A DNA stretch of 64,000 bases from Parabacteroides sp. ZJ-118 (GTDB lineage Bacteria > Bacteroidota > Bacteroidia > Bacteroidales > Tannerellaceae): contig NZ_JAAKDT010000002.1 of NCBI RefSeq assembly GCF_011038785.1, forward strand, positions 124,001-188,000, in the 5' to 3' direction. The first letter of the stretch is position 1; each line of letters starts with the position of its first letter. Positions 1 through 8,404 of this stretch are shown here, piece after piece. The notes beneath the pieces were generated by a model. The model ran no database searches, was not told where the DNA came from, and saw nothing but the letters and a program-made list of their open reading frames with translations. The position numbers and the translations under genes are program-made.

Positions 1-3000
1 CCCGCTCGTTAAGTTCGATCATGCCGGTATTGCACACATATTCTAATATGATACGGTATTCATCCAACGGGTGGGCGGATAAATAAATACCGACCAACTC
101 CTTCTCTTTATTCAGACGTTCGAGATCGCTCCAACGCTCGCATTGCGGGATCTCCGGTTTCGCGATAGCGATCAAGTCGTCTCCACCGAATAAAGAGTTG
201 GCTGCAGTGCTTTTATCCATCTGATATTTGTTACCATAGCGAACCAAGGTATCCAAGAATAATTCCCCTTTCCCATTGTCGGCGAAGAATTGCTCGCGCC
301 GGATACCGAAGTTATCGAACGCTCCGGCCAGCGCCAGGGATTCTATGTTTTTCTTATTGCAAGCGGTCAAGCTCACCCGTTCAACGAAATCGAAGATACT
401 TTTGTATGGGCCGTCCTTTTTGCGCTCCTCTATGATATTTTGTACGGCGGACTCACCTACGCCTTTCACGGCGCCCAGCCCGAAGCGGATGTTCTTGTCC
501 CTATCTACGCTGAACTTCAAGATCGACTCGTTCACATCCGGTCCCAATACCTGAATACCCATCGCTTTACATTCATCCATGAACTTCGTGATATCCGTGA
601 TATTGGATAAGCTTCGGCTCAAGACGGCGGACATATACTCGGACGGGAAGTTCGCCTTCAGATAAGCGGTCTGATAAGCCACCCATGAATAACAAGTAGC
701 GTGACTCTTATTGAAAGCGTACGAGGCGAACTTCTCCCAGTCAGACCAGATCTTGTTTAAGATTTCTTCTTTATAGCCGTTGGTTTGACCGCCAGCCATA
801 AATTTAGACTTTAAGTGGTTCATCTTCTCGATCAACTTCTTACCCATCGCCTTACGTAAAGCATCACTTTCGCCGCGCGTGAAGTTGGCGAGCAAACGGG
901 ACAGAAGCATGACTTGTTCCTGATAGACCGTAATACCATAGGTGTCTTTCAGGTAACGCTCCATGACGGGAATATCGTACACGATCTCCTCCTTACCCTG
1001 TTTACGGGCGATGAAAGAAGGGATGTAATCCATTGGACCCGGGCGATACAGGGCGTTCATGGCGATCAAGTCCTCGAATTTGGAAGGTTGCAACTCCCTC
1101 AAATACTTTTGCATACCGGCGGACTCGAACTGGAATGTACCGGTGGTCTTTCCATCGCAATACAATTTATAAGTCTTGGGATCTTCCAGACTGATATGGT
1201 CGATATCCAGATCTTCTCCGGTAGTCAGTTTCACGTTCTCGATCGCCTCCTTGATGATAGACAAGGTCTTCAAGCCCAAGAAGTCCATTTTGATCAATCC
1301 GGTTTCCTCGATCACAGAACCCTCGTATTGGGTAACCAGCATCTCCTCGCCGGTATCCTTGTCTTTCGCCGTACTGACAGGTACGACATCCGATATATCA
1401 TAACGTCCGATGATGACACCGCAGGCGTGCACACCCGTGTTACGGACATTGCCTTCCAGCATCTGGGCATATTTCAAGGTATCCCGCGCCAGCGGATCAT
1501 TTCCGTTAGCCGCCTCTTTTAGTTCCGGCACATACTTGATGGCGTCGCCCAATTTGAACTTCTTCATGTCGGGGATCTTATCCGGAACCAGTTTGGCCAA
1601 TCGGTTCGCTTCAGCCAACGGTAATTTCTGTACCCGGGCGACATCCTTGATCGCTGACTTGGTAGCCATCGTACCATAGGTGATGATATGAGCCACACGC
1701 TCGGCGCCGTATTTCTCCGTTACCCAGCGTAATACCTCGCCGCGGCCATCATCATCGAAGTCGGTATCGATATCGGGAAGGGAAATACGATCCGGGTTCA
1801 AGAAACGCTCGAACAGGAGGTCGTATTTGATCGGGTCGATCTTGGTGATCCCCAGGCAATAGGCTACGGCAGATCCGGCAGCCGAACCACGTCCCGGTCC
1901 TACCGATACACCGAGTTCCTCGCGAGCGGCCCGGATGAAATCCTGCACGATCAAGAAGTAGCCGGGGAAACCCATGGTCTTCATGATATGCAACTCGAAG
2001 TTCAGACGCTCCTTCACTTCATCGTTCAAGGGGTCTCCGTAAAGCTTCTTGGCGCCGTCGTAGGTCAATTTCGCCAAATAGTCGGCTTCCAGCTTGATGC
2101 GGTATAGTTTGTCGTATCCACCTAATTTCTTGATTTTTGAGTGCGCCTCTTCCTCGCCTAATACGACATTACCATTCTCGTCCCGGGTGAATTCCTCGAA
2201 TAAATCACGCTCTGTCAATTTCCGGCGGTAGGACTCCTCGGTACCGAACTCCTCGGGAATGGCGAAAGTCGGCATGATAGGGCCGCTATCGATCGAGTAG
2301 AATTCCACCTTGTTGGCTATCTCGAGCGTATTACTCAAAGCTTCGGGGATATCGGCGAAGATGGTGTTCATCTCGGCGGTTGTCTTCATCCATTCTTGCT
2401 TGGAGTAGCGCATACGCTTGGGGTCGTCCAGGTCTTTGCCGGTACTAAGGCAGATCAGGCGGTCGTGGGCCTCAGCGTCGTCGGCATTGACGAAATGGAT
2501 ATCGTTGGTGGCGATTAGCTTGATATTATGTTTGCGGGCAAGTCCGATCAATACCTTGTTCACCTCTTGTTGATGTGGGTAAATCGTGCGATCGGCGTTC
2601 GGGTCGTGTGTCTCGTGCCGTTGCATCTCAAGGTAATAGTCTTCTCCGAATAAGTTTTTGAACCATTTGACAGACTCTTCAGCCTTATCGATTCGTCCGT
2701 GCATGATATGCTGCGGAATCTCCCCGCCTAAACAGGCGGAGCAGACGATCAGATCCTCATGGTATTTCTCCAACAACTCTTTGTCGATACGCGGACGTCC
2801 GTAGAATCCTTCCGTCCATGAGAGGGATACCATCTTGATCAGGTTTTTATATCCGTTCTTGTTTTTGGCCAGAACGATTAAGTGCCAGCCGCTACGGTCG
2901 TCTTGCGAGGCCAGCTTGCTATGCCTTCCATTGCGTGCGCAATAACATTCGCACCCGATGATCGGCTTGAAGATGGAAGCTTTCGCTTCGGCGATTTGTT

Positions 3001-3283
3001 TTTGCAGTTCCGTTATCCTTTGTTGTTCCTCATCGGTTGGAGCCTCCTTGGCGAGCAGCGGTTTTAGTTCTTTCTCGGAGTCCTTGATGACTCCTTGCGG
3101 CTTGCTGTTCTTTTTGCTAACCTTATTGAAAAACTCCTTGATACCGAACATAACGCCGTGGTCTGTCACGGCGATCGCACGCATTCCGTCTTTGTACGCT
3201 TTGTCGATCAATGCGTCGATGGATGCCTGTCCGTCCAGTAAGGAATACTGGGTATGTACGTGTAAATGAATAAACGGTTCCAT
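1..3283 (-). CDS. dnaE: DNA polymerase III subunit alpha (5' part, runs off the left edge)
   Basis: Replicative DNA polymerase catalytic subunit. Reading the minus strand from the ATG at 3283 gives MEPFIHLHVHTQYSLLDG, the PHP domain start typical of bacterial DnaE. Further in are the polymerase signatures SVGPGRGSAAGSAVAY and the metal-binding PDIDTDFDD, then NALYRPGPM and a region around YAFNKSHATCYSWVAYQTAY before the helix-hairpin-helix segment. About 1,094 codons are present. The reading frame is still open at base 1, so the OB-fold and C-terminal part lie outside the window. The gene is divergent or isolated from its neighbour: the next gene to the right is on the same strand but is followed by its own terminator. 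A TAnnTTTA element on the minus strand at 3309-3316 may be the -7 box. The family call is certain; the 3' end is not visible. Confidence 0.97.
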   Translation of the reverse strand, partial: MEPFIHLHVHTQYSLLDGQASIDALIDKAYKDGMRAIAVTDHGVMFGIKEFFNKVSKKNSKPQGVIKDSEKELKPLLAKEAPTDEEQQRITELQKQIAEAKASIFKPIIGCECYCARNGRHSKLASQDDRSGWHLIVLAKNKNGYKNLIKMVSLSWTEGFYGRPRIDKELLEKYHEDLIVCSACLGGEIPQHIMHGRIDKAEESVKWFKNLFGEDYYLEMQRHETHDPNADRTIYPHQQEVNKVLIGLARKHNIKLIATNDIHFVNADDAEAHDRLICLSTGKDLDDPKRMRYSKQEWMKTTAEMNTIFADIPEALSNTLEIANKVEFYSIDSGPIMPTFAIPEEFGTEESYRRKLTERDLFEEFTRDENGNVVLGEEEAHSKIKKLGGYDKLYRIKLEADYLAKLTYDGAKKLYGDPLNDEVKERLNFELHIMKTMGFPGYFLIVQDFIRAAREELGVSVGPGRGSAAGSAVAYCLGITKIDPIKYDLLFERFLNPDRISLPDIDTDFDDDGRGEVLRWVTEKYGAERVAHIITYGTMATKSAIKDVARVQKLPLAEANRLAKLVPDKIPDMKKFKLGDAIKYVPELKEAANGNDPLARDTLKYAQMLEGNVRNTGVHACGVIIGRYDISDVVPVSTAKDKDTGEEMLVTQYEGSVIEETGLIKMDFLGLKTLSIIKEAIENVKLTTGEDLDIDHISLEDPKTYKLYCDGKTTGTFQFESAGMQKYLRELQPSKFEDLIAMNALYRPGPMDYIPSFIARKQGKEEIVYDIPVMERYLKDTYGITVYQEQVMLLSRLLANFTRGESDALRKAMGKKLIEKMNHLKSKFMAGGQTNGYKEEILNKIWSDWEKFASYAFNKSHATCYSWVAYQTAYLKANFPSEYMSAVLSRSLSNITDITKFMDECKAMGIQVLGPDVNESILKFSVDRDKNIRFGLGAVKGVGESAVQNIIEERKKDGPYKSIFDFVERVSLTACNKKNIESLALAGAFDNFGIRREQFFADNGKGELFLDTLVRYGNKYQMDKSTAANSLFGGDDLIAIAKPEIPQCERWSDLERLNKEKELVGIYLSAHPLDEYRIILEYVCNTGMIELNER

Positions 3284-3308
3284 ATTGGTGCATATTGAAA
3301 TGAGCGTA

Positions 3309-3316
3309 TAAAGGTA
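3309..3316 (-). promoter_or_regulatory. Possible -7 box upstream of dnaE
   Basis: The minus strand reads TACCTTTA about 26 nt upstream of the dnaE ATG. It fits the Bacteroidota -7 consensus TAnnTTTG except for the last base. No clear -33 TTTG was found at the right distance, so this is tentative. Confidence 0.35.
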
Positions 3317-3437
3317 GGAAATATTTTTTAGTACAGGAGGTGTTGTTCGGCTTTTAAAAAAACGTACGTGTTTTTGAGCGGTATTAATGGCCAAAGTACT
3401 AGTAAGTACTCTGGTGCCGCGAGGGCGAATAGGCCGG

Positions 3438-3480
3438 CAAAAAATAGGCCCCGGCCGGCGGTTCGTCCAGTCGGGGCTTT
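3438..3480 (-). terminator. Rho-independent terminator after the nitronate monooxygenase-like gene
   Basis: On the minus strand the arm GCCCCG (3472-3477) pairs with CGGGGC (3448-3453), with further pairing toward the loop, and the hairpin is followed by a T-rich run (complement of 3439-3446). It lies about 25 nt past the stop codon at 3506 and ends transcription before dnaE. Confidence 0.8.
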
Positions 3481-3505
3481 ATTCGATTGTTTGTCTCGTC
3501 GTTGC

Positions 3506-4576
3506 TTATAGCTTCGCTTTCCATTCATTCATCAACTCGGCGATGGTTTCCCGTACCGAGGTGATCTTATTCGCTCGCCAGGCGTTGGTGCCGGCGAAGG
3601 CGTATCCCTTCTCGAAATTGCCTTTGAAAGCGTTGTACAAGGCGGTGACGATACAGTACGGGCTGCGTGATATATCGCACGTCTTGATACAGTTGAAGGG
3701 GCAAGCTTTCGGCTGCTTGATTCCCGCCTTCACTTTCTCGAGGAAACGGCAATGGATGGCTCGTCCGGGCATACCGACGGGGCTTTTAATGATCTCTATA
3801 TCCTTCTCCTCGGCCTGTATATAGGTCTGTTTGAAGGCTTCCGAGGCGTCGCATTCCGCAGTGGTGACGAACCGGGTCCCTAACTGAACGCCCGATGCTC
3901 CAAGGTTCATCATGCGTTTGATATCTTCACCCGTGTAAATGCCTCCTGCTGCGATTACCGGGATCTTTTTGTCGTATTTTCGCTCGAAATGAGAGACTTC
4001 CTCCACGACTTGGGGTAGCAGCTCTTCCAATGCGAAATGTCGGTCCTCCAGCTGGTTTTCCTTATATCCCAAATGTCCACCCGCTTTCGGCCCTTCCAGT
4101 ACCACGGCGTCCGGAAGATAATCGTAGTTATTCTTCCATTTCTCGCAGATGATACGTACGGCACGTGCGCTGGAAACGATGGGAACCAGTTTGGTGACGC
4201 TATCTTTCTTGAGGAAAGAGGGTAAGTCCAAAGGCAGTCCGGCACCGCTGAAAATGATGTCTACCTTTTCCGCTATACTGGTTTTCACCAGTTCGGCGAA
4301 GTCGGAAAGAGCTACCATTACGTTTACGCCGATGATACCTTTCGCCTTCTCCCGAGCCTTGCGGATCTCTTCCGCTAGCCCGAGATTCCCCGCTTCCGTA
4401 TAATTGCCGGGTGACAATTTCCTGTATAAGAGTCCGAGACCGGCTGCGGAGATAACGCCGATCCCACCTTCATACGCGACGGCCGAGGCTAAGCCGGAAA
4501 GAGAGATACCTACGCCCATCCCGCCTTGGATGATTGGAATACGAGCCTTTAGGTCTCCGATTGTTAATGTATTCAT
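3506..4576 (-). CDS. Nitronate monooxygenase / 2-nitropropane dioxygenase family flavoprotein
   Basis: A 356-residue TIM-barrel FMN enzyme of the NMO/FabK-like family. The N-terminus shows the family motif PIIQGGMGVGISL. Residues near 165-170 read GPKAGGHLG, which holds the conserved histidine, and further along come the FMN-phosphate segments IAAGGIYTGED and ASGVQLGTRF. A cysteine-rich C-terminal stretch (KACPFNCIKTCD) is an extension seen in some clostridial and Bacteroidales members. Family members oxidise alkyl nitronates or act as enoyl reductases; the substrate cannot be told from sequence. The gene has its own promoter (TACCTTTG at 4612-4619) and terminator, so it looks monocistronic. 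It is not clearly linked in function to dnaE or to the phosphate genes on the other side. Confidence 0.9.
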   Translation of the reverse strand: MNTLTIGDLKARIPIIQGGMGVGISLSGLASAVAYEGGIGVISAAGLGLLYRKLSPGNYTEAGNLGLAEEIRKAREKAKGIIGVNVMVALSDFAELVKTSIAEKVDIIFSGAGLPLDLPSFLKKDSVTKLVPIVSSARAVRIICEKWKNNYDYLPDAVVLEGPKAGGHLGYKENQLEDRHFALEELLPQVVEEVSHFERKYDKKIPVIAAGGIYTGEDIKRMMNLGASGVQLGTRFVTTAECDASEAFKQTYIQAEEKDIEIIKSPVGMPGRAIHCRFLEKVKAGIKQPKACPFNCIKTCDISRSPYCIVTALYNAFKGNFEKGYAFAGTNAWRANKITSVRETIAELMNEWKAKL

Positions 4577-4611
4577 TAAAAAAATAAATAAGAGTGTTTC
4601 AAAAATCGAGG

Positions 4612-4645
4612 CAAAGGTAGCACAATATCCCGATAAATGTGCAAA
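4612..4645 (-). promoter_or_regulatory. Bacteroidota-type promoter for the NMO-like gene
   Basis: The minus strand has TACCTTTG (4612-4619) as a perfect -7 box, with TTTTG at 4642-4646 about 22 nt upstream as a slightly long-spaced -33 element. The start codon is about 36 nt downstream. Confidence 0.6.
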
Positions 4646-4787
4646 ATGGAGTTTAATTATCGCGCAAATATTCCAATCGTGTGCAATGTATTGGAGCGAA
4701 CCGATTATTTTATGTAAATTCGCCCCCTAGATCATCCGGCAAGACGATCTGTAATAGGATCGCAACGCATGTGAAATAGAGGCGTTG

Positions 4788-4795
4788 TAACTTTG
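4788..4795 (+). promoter_or_regulatory. Probable -7 box for the phosphate porin gene
   Basis: TAACTTTG matches TAnnTTTG and lies 30 nt before the ATG at 4825. No strong TTTG -33 element is visible, which would fit a promoter that needs an activator. The intergenic stretch 4577-4824 otherwise holds only the divergent promoter of the NMO-like gene. Confidence 0.55.
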
Positions 4796-4824
4796 CGCCG
4801 CAAATATAGTTTTTATAGTTAGGA

Positions 4825-6111
4825 ATGAGATTAGGAAAAGTTATAGCGCTCATGTTCGCGCTGCTTCCTTCGGTTATGGGAGCGCAGGAGGCGGATCGGC
4901 CGTTGGAAAAACGGATCGATTCCTTGGCTACGGAGGTGACCGCTTTGGATCAGGTCGTCCGGAAGCTAAGCAAATTCAAGGTCTCCGCTTATATCCAGGG
5001 ACAATACCAATATGGACAGGAGGCGGCGGCCTTGAAGGTGGGCGATAAGAACGAGAACTCGGACAAAGGGTTTAACCGGATCGGTATCCGCCGGGGGCGT
5101 ATGAAGTTCGAGTACAATGATGGGATCGGGACGGGCGCTGTACAGATCGAGGTGAATGACAAGGGCGTAAGTTTCCGCGATCTGTATATCGGGATCAAGG
5201 ATCCTTGGACGAAGCGTAGCCGGTTGATGGTCGGCGTGTTCAACCGCCCTTTCGGCTATGAGGTATGTTATTCCACGAGCGCTCTCGAATCTCCGGAGCG
5301 GGCGACTATTATCCAGTATTTCTTCCCGGATGAGCGCGACTTGGGCGCGATGCTTACCCTGCGTACCAAGACCACCAGTCCGTTGAGTTTCTTGCGATTG
5401 GATGCCGGCCTGTTTGCCGGAAACAGCATCAACCGGGATACGGATAGCCGGAAAGACTTCATCGGGCGTCTGGGTGCCGAGAAGGCGATAGGCGATTGGG
5501 GAAAATGGGGAGCCGGTTTCTCTTATTATCATGGTTTCGTCTACAACCCGACTGCCGAGGCGTATGAGATGCGCGGCAAGCGTTTCGTCAAGCTGGATCG
5601 GGGAGAGACGGGTACTTATATGAAGCGCCGGTATTTGGGCCTGGACGCTCAGTTCAGCTTCCTTTCATCGCTGGGAAAGACTACCCTTCGTGCGGAAGGT
5701 TTGATCGGCATCCAACCCGGTATCGCCGGAAGCAGTAAAAGCCCGAACTACGGTTCCCGGCCGGAGAACCTACCGGAGAACGCCCTGTTCAAGCGCCCTT
5801 TCCTCGGCTACTTTTTCTATTTGATACAAGACATAGGCGTTTCTCCCTTCTCCGGCGTATTGAAATATGACACTTACGATCCGAATACGGAGGTGAGCGG
5901 CCATGCGGTCGGGGCGGAAAACAGCTTCACCTCGAAGACCGACTTGGCGCAGAGCACGATAGGTATCGGCGCGATCTATCGTTTCAACCGACACATCCGT
6001 CTGCAGGTTTACTACGAGCTCAACCTCAATGAGAAAAGCAGCCTCGTGAAGGGGTACGAGACCGACCGGAAGGATAACGTATTGACCGTCCGTCTTCAAT
6101 ACAAGTTTTGA
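4825..6111 (+). CDS. Phosphate-selective porin O/P family outer membrane protein
   Basis: A 428-residue outer membrane beta-barrel. It starts with a signal peptide (MRLGKVIALMFALLPSVMGA) and then a short polar, coiled-coil-like segment (roughly residues 22-50), as in OprP/OprO-type porins that trimerise. The rest alternates short amphipathic strands and ends in an aromatic C-terminal residue (VRLQYKF), the usual barrel-assembly signal. The motif FNRIGIRRGRMKFEY is typical of the Porin_O_P family. It probably lets phosphate or other anions cross the outer membrane. A PstS-like binding protein follows 85 nt downstream on the same strand, which supports a role in phosphate uptake. Inner-membrane Pst permease genes are not in the window. 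Confidence 0.88.
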   Translation: MRLGKVIALMFALLPSVMGAQEADRPLEKRIDSLATEVTALDQVVRKLSKFKVSAYIQGQYQYGQEAAALKVGDKNENSDKGFNRIGIRRGRMKFEYNDGIGTGAVQIEVNDKGVSFRDLYIGIKDPWTKRSRLMVGVFNRPFGYEVCYSTSALESPERATIIQYFFPDERDLGAMLTLRTKTTSPLSFLRLDAGLFAGNSINRDTDSRKDFIGRLGAEKAIGDWGKWGAGFSYYHGFVYNPTAEAYEMRGKRFVKLDRGETGTYMKRRYLGLDAQFSFLSSLGKTTLRAEGLIGIQPGIAGSSKSPNYGSRPENLPENALFKRPFLGYFFYLIQDIGVSPFSGVLKYDTYDPNTEVSGHAVGAENSFTSKTDLAQSTIGIGAIYRFNRHIRLQVYYELNLNEKSSLVKGYETDRKDNVLTVRLQYKF

Positions 6112-6196
6112 TTCACCGGATTGTAATACCTGTTTCATCCCGTTGAAATACCAAAGTATTTATTTTGTCTCGTAAATAAAAGATAAATACAAAGGA

Positions 6197-7015
6197 ATGA
6201 AGAAGACGATTTTATTAGCTGCCGTGGCAGCCTGTTTGTTCGCTACGAATGTGTTTGCCCAGAAGATAAAGGGTAGCGATACTTGTTTGCCTCTTACTCA
6301 GACTGAAGCCGAGAATTTCATGAATAAAAACAAAGCCGCCAAGATCACGGTGACGGGGGGGGGCTCCGGCGTGGGTATCTCCGCCTTGCTGGAGGGTACG
6401 ACGGACATCGCGATGGCTTCCCGTAAGATGAAATTTGATGAGCGTATGAAGTTGCAAGAGGCCGGAAAGAAGACAAAGGAGGAGGTGATCGCCTATGACG
6501 CCCTGGCTGTAGTCGTGCATCCTTCCAACCGAGTGTCGAACCTGACCCGGGAGCAATTGGAGGGCATCTTTACCGGCAAGATCAAGAACTGGAAAGAGGT
6601 GGGTGGCGCGGATATGAAGATCGTGGCCTATTCCCGCGAGACCTCTTCCGGAACCTACGAGTTCTTCAAGGAGAGCGTGTTGAAAAACAAGAACTATATG
6701 AACGGTATCTTGAGCATGCCGGCTACGGGCGCCATTATCCAGAGCGTGAGCCAGACGAAAGGAGCCATCGGCTATGTAGGCCTGGCTTATTTGAACCGGG
6801 AGGTGAAACCGATCCATGTATCGTACGATGCCGGAAAATCTTACGTGGAGCCTTCTGCGGAGAACGCGCGGAACAAGACCTATCCGATTGTCCGTCCGTT
6901 GTTCTACTACTACGAGACGAAGAACGCCTCTAAAGTGCGACCGTTCATCGATTACGTAATGTCGGCCGAAGGACAGGCGACGGTGAAGCAGGTCGGCTAT
7001 ATCCCGGTAAAGTAA
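6197..7015 (+). CDS. pstS: PstS-like phosphate-binding periplasmic protein
   Basis: A 272-residue substrate-binding protein of the PBP-like/PstS family. Residues 1-21 form a signal peptide ending in FAQ. The phosphate-binding loop TGGGSGVGI is at about residues 53-61. Other family marks are TDIAMASRKM, the segment LEGIFTGKIKNWKEVGG, and SRETSSGTYEFF. It would deliver phosphate to the PstCAB importer. Its place directly after the Porin_O_P gene points to a two-gene phosphate capture unit. The protein ends GYIPVK, the normal family end. No pstC, pstA, pstB or phoU gene follows; a gene on the opposite strand comes next. Confidence 0.9.
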   Translation: MKKTILLAAVAACLFATNVFAQKIKGSDTCLPLTQTEAENFMNKNKAAKITVTGGGSGVGISALLEGTTDIAMASRKMKFDERMKLQEAGKKTKEEVIAYDALAVVVHPSNRVSNLTREQLEGIFTGKIKNWKEVGGADMKIVAYSRETSSGTYEFFKESVLKNKNYMNGILSMPATGAIIQSVSQTKGAIGYVGLAYLNREVKPIHVSYDAGKSYVEPSAENARNKTYPIVRPLFYYYETKNASKVRPFIDYVMSAEGQATVKQVGYIPVK

Positions 7016-7029
7016 GCCGATAGTCCCCG

Positions 7030-7134
7030 GGCAGCGTTGTATGATGTGATCATACAGTACTGTATAAGGTGATCATACAACGTTGTCCCATGGGTTGGGA
7101 CAGCGTTGTCTTATTTATTGGGACAAGCTTGTCC
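7030..7134. repeat. Cluster of nested palindromes between pstS and lpxH
   Basis: The short gap between two convergent genes is packed with inverted repeats. An 11-bp arm at 7035-7045 pairs with 7072-7082. Inside is a 14-bp perfect palindrome (7052-7065). TGTCCCA at 7084-7090 pairs with TGGGACA at 7096-7102. A further 14-bp perfect palindrome (7121-7134) lies within the last codons of lpxH. The word GCGTTGT or ACGTTGT occurs three times. The hairpins could terminate both convergent transcripts, though no T-run is clear. Confidence 0.7.
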
Positions 7135-7890
7135 GTCTGTCTCCTCCAAGAACTGATCCAGATATAGCTTCTCGCCGTCCCATACGATGTAAGAGAAGTA
7201 TCGCATCCAATCCCCGGCTATCAGGATGCGGGAGGTACGGCTGAGCATCAAGTCCAGCAGGATGTGGCGATGGCCGAAAATGAAGAAGTTGATGTCGGGA
7301 TGCACCTTCAGGTATTCCTTGGCGAAGGTGACCATATATTCGGCCTCCTCGCCTTGATACGTCTGGGCCTCTTGCTTCTCCAGCCCGCTCTTCCGGCTGT
7401 TGAGCGACCAGCCCAAGGCGAATCCGAACGTCCAGCGAGGATGGATACCCGCGTAGAGCCATTGACAGAACCTGTTCCGGAAGACTGACCGGATCAGGCG
7501 GAAGGCCTTGCTCCGGAAATCCACCTCATCGCCATGCCCGAGAAAGAAACGTTTCCCCAATAAATCGACCGTCAAGGTATCCCGATGGATGATGGCGCCG
7601 ATCTCTTTCGGTAAGTAGTCGAACATCCAGATATCGTGGTTGCCGGTAAAGATATGGATCTCTATGCCGCTGTCCGCCAACTCGGCCAGCTTCCCCAAAA
7701 AACGCACGTGACCTTTCGGTACGACATATTTGTATTCGTACCAATAGTCGAATAGATCCCCCAGGAACCAAATGGCGGACGCGTCTTCCCGGATGCTGTC
7801 CAGCCAACGCACCAGTTTCTTCTCGATGGCCAAAGGATCTTTGTGAAAACGGGCTCCTAGATGCGCGTCTGAGGCGAAATATATCTTCAT
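7111..7890 (-). CDS. lpxH: UDP-2,3-diacylglucosamine diphosphatase
   Basis: A 259-residue metallophosphoesterase of the LpxH family, which hydrolyses UDP-2,3-diacylglucosamine to lipid X in lipid A synthesis at the cytoplasmic face of the inner membrane. The metal-binding motifs are in order: SDAHLG near the N-terminus, GDLFDYW, GNHDIW, HGDEVD and, toward the end, FGHRH. The middle segment with several arginines and aromatics (SVFRNRFCQWLYAG) fits the lipid-binding insertion. The ATG overlaps the stop of the upstream DUF59 gene by 4 nt, so the two are co-transcribed. The last codons lie in a perfect palindrome (7121-7134). Confidence 0.92.
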   Translation of the reverse strand: MKIYFASDAHLGARFHKDPLAIEKKLVRWLDSIREDASAIWFLGDLFDYWYEYKYVVPKGHVRFLGKLAELADSGIEIHIFTGNHDIWMFDYLPKEIGAIIHRDTLTVDLLGKRFFLGHGDEVDFRSKAFRLIRSVFRNRFCQWLYAGIHPRWTFGFALGWSLNSRKSGLEKQEAQTYQGEEAEYMVTFAKEYLKVHPDINFFIFGHRHILLDLMLSRTSRILIAGDWMRYFSYIVWDGEKLYLDQFLEETDGQACPNK

Positions 7891-8204
7891 AGAAAACCGA
7901 GTTCCAATTTAGCCTCCTCCGTCATCATCTCCTTGTCCCATTCCGGCTCGAAGACGAGGTTTACCTCTACGTTGTTCACTCCGTCGACTGTCTCCACCTT
8001 CATACGGACATCTTCCAATAGGAAATCGGCAGCCGGGCAGTTCGGGGCGGTGAGGGTCATATCGATGCGTACGTTCTTTTCCGCGTCGATATCTACTTTA
8101 TAGATAAGGCCGAGATCGTATACGTTTACGGGTATTTCCGGGTCGTATACCGTCTTCAGCATAGCGACGATCGCTTCTTCTGTTTGGAGAAATTCGTTGT
8201 TCAT
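7887..8204 (-). CDS. DUF59 / MIP18-family metal-sulfur cluster assembly factor
   Basis: A 105-residue protein of the PaaD/SufT-like DUF59 family, whose members help assemble or deliver Fe-S clusters. The motif DPEIPVNVYDLGLIY (residues about 21-35) is the family signature, followed by MTLTAPNCPAADFL with the conserved cysteine. The C-terminal half (VNLVFEPEW) fits the family fold. In Bacteroidales this small protein is common as a free-standing gene. It overlaps lpxH by 4 nt at its 3' end. A link to the many Fe-S proteins later in this window would be speculation. Confidence 0.9.
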   Translation of the reverse strand: MNNEFLQTEEAIVAMLKTVYDPEIPVNVYDLGLIYKVDIDAEKNVRIDMTLTAPNCPAADFLLEDVRMKVETVDGVNNVEVNLVFEPEWDKEMMTEEAKLELGFL

Positions 8205-8240
8205 TTTCTTTTATACGTTCGTGAATCCTGTACTGAGCTG

Positions 8241-8248
8241 CAAACTTA
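8241..8248 (-). promoter_or_regulatory. Probable -7 box for the DUF59-lpxH operon
   Basis: The minus strand reads TAAGTTTG, a perfect TAnnTTTG match about 36 nt upstream of the DUF59 start. No convincing -33 box was found. Confidence 0.5.
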
Positions 8249-8404
8249 CGAAATAGTTGAGAGTTGGCGATGCTTATTTGAGACTATTAACGCTTGTGTC
8301 CGTAGGGAAGGTTTAAAGAAAAAAGAGGGAGGGAGGAGTAGGGGTTTTGGCCGTCGCGCTTGTCTTGTAGATACAAAACATCCTTATAAAAATAGATGAG
8401 AGAT

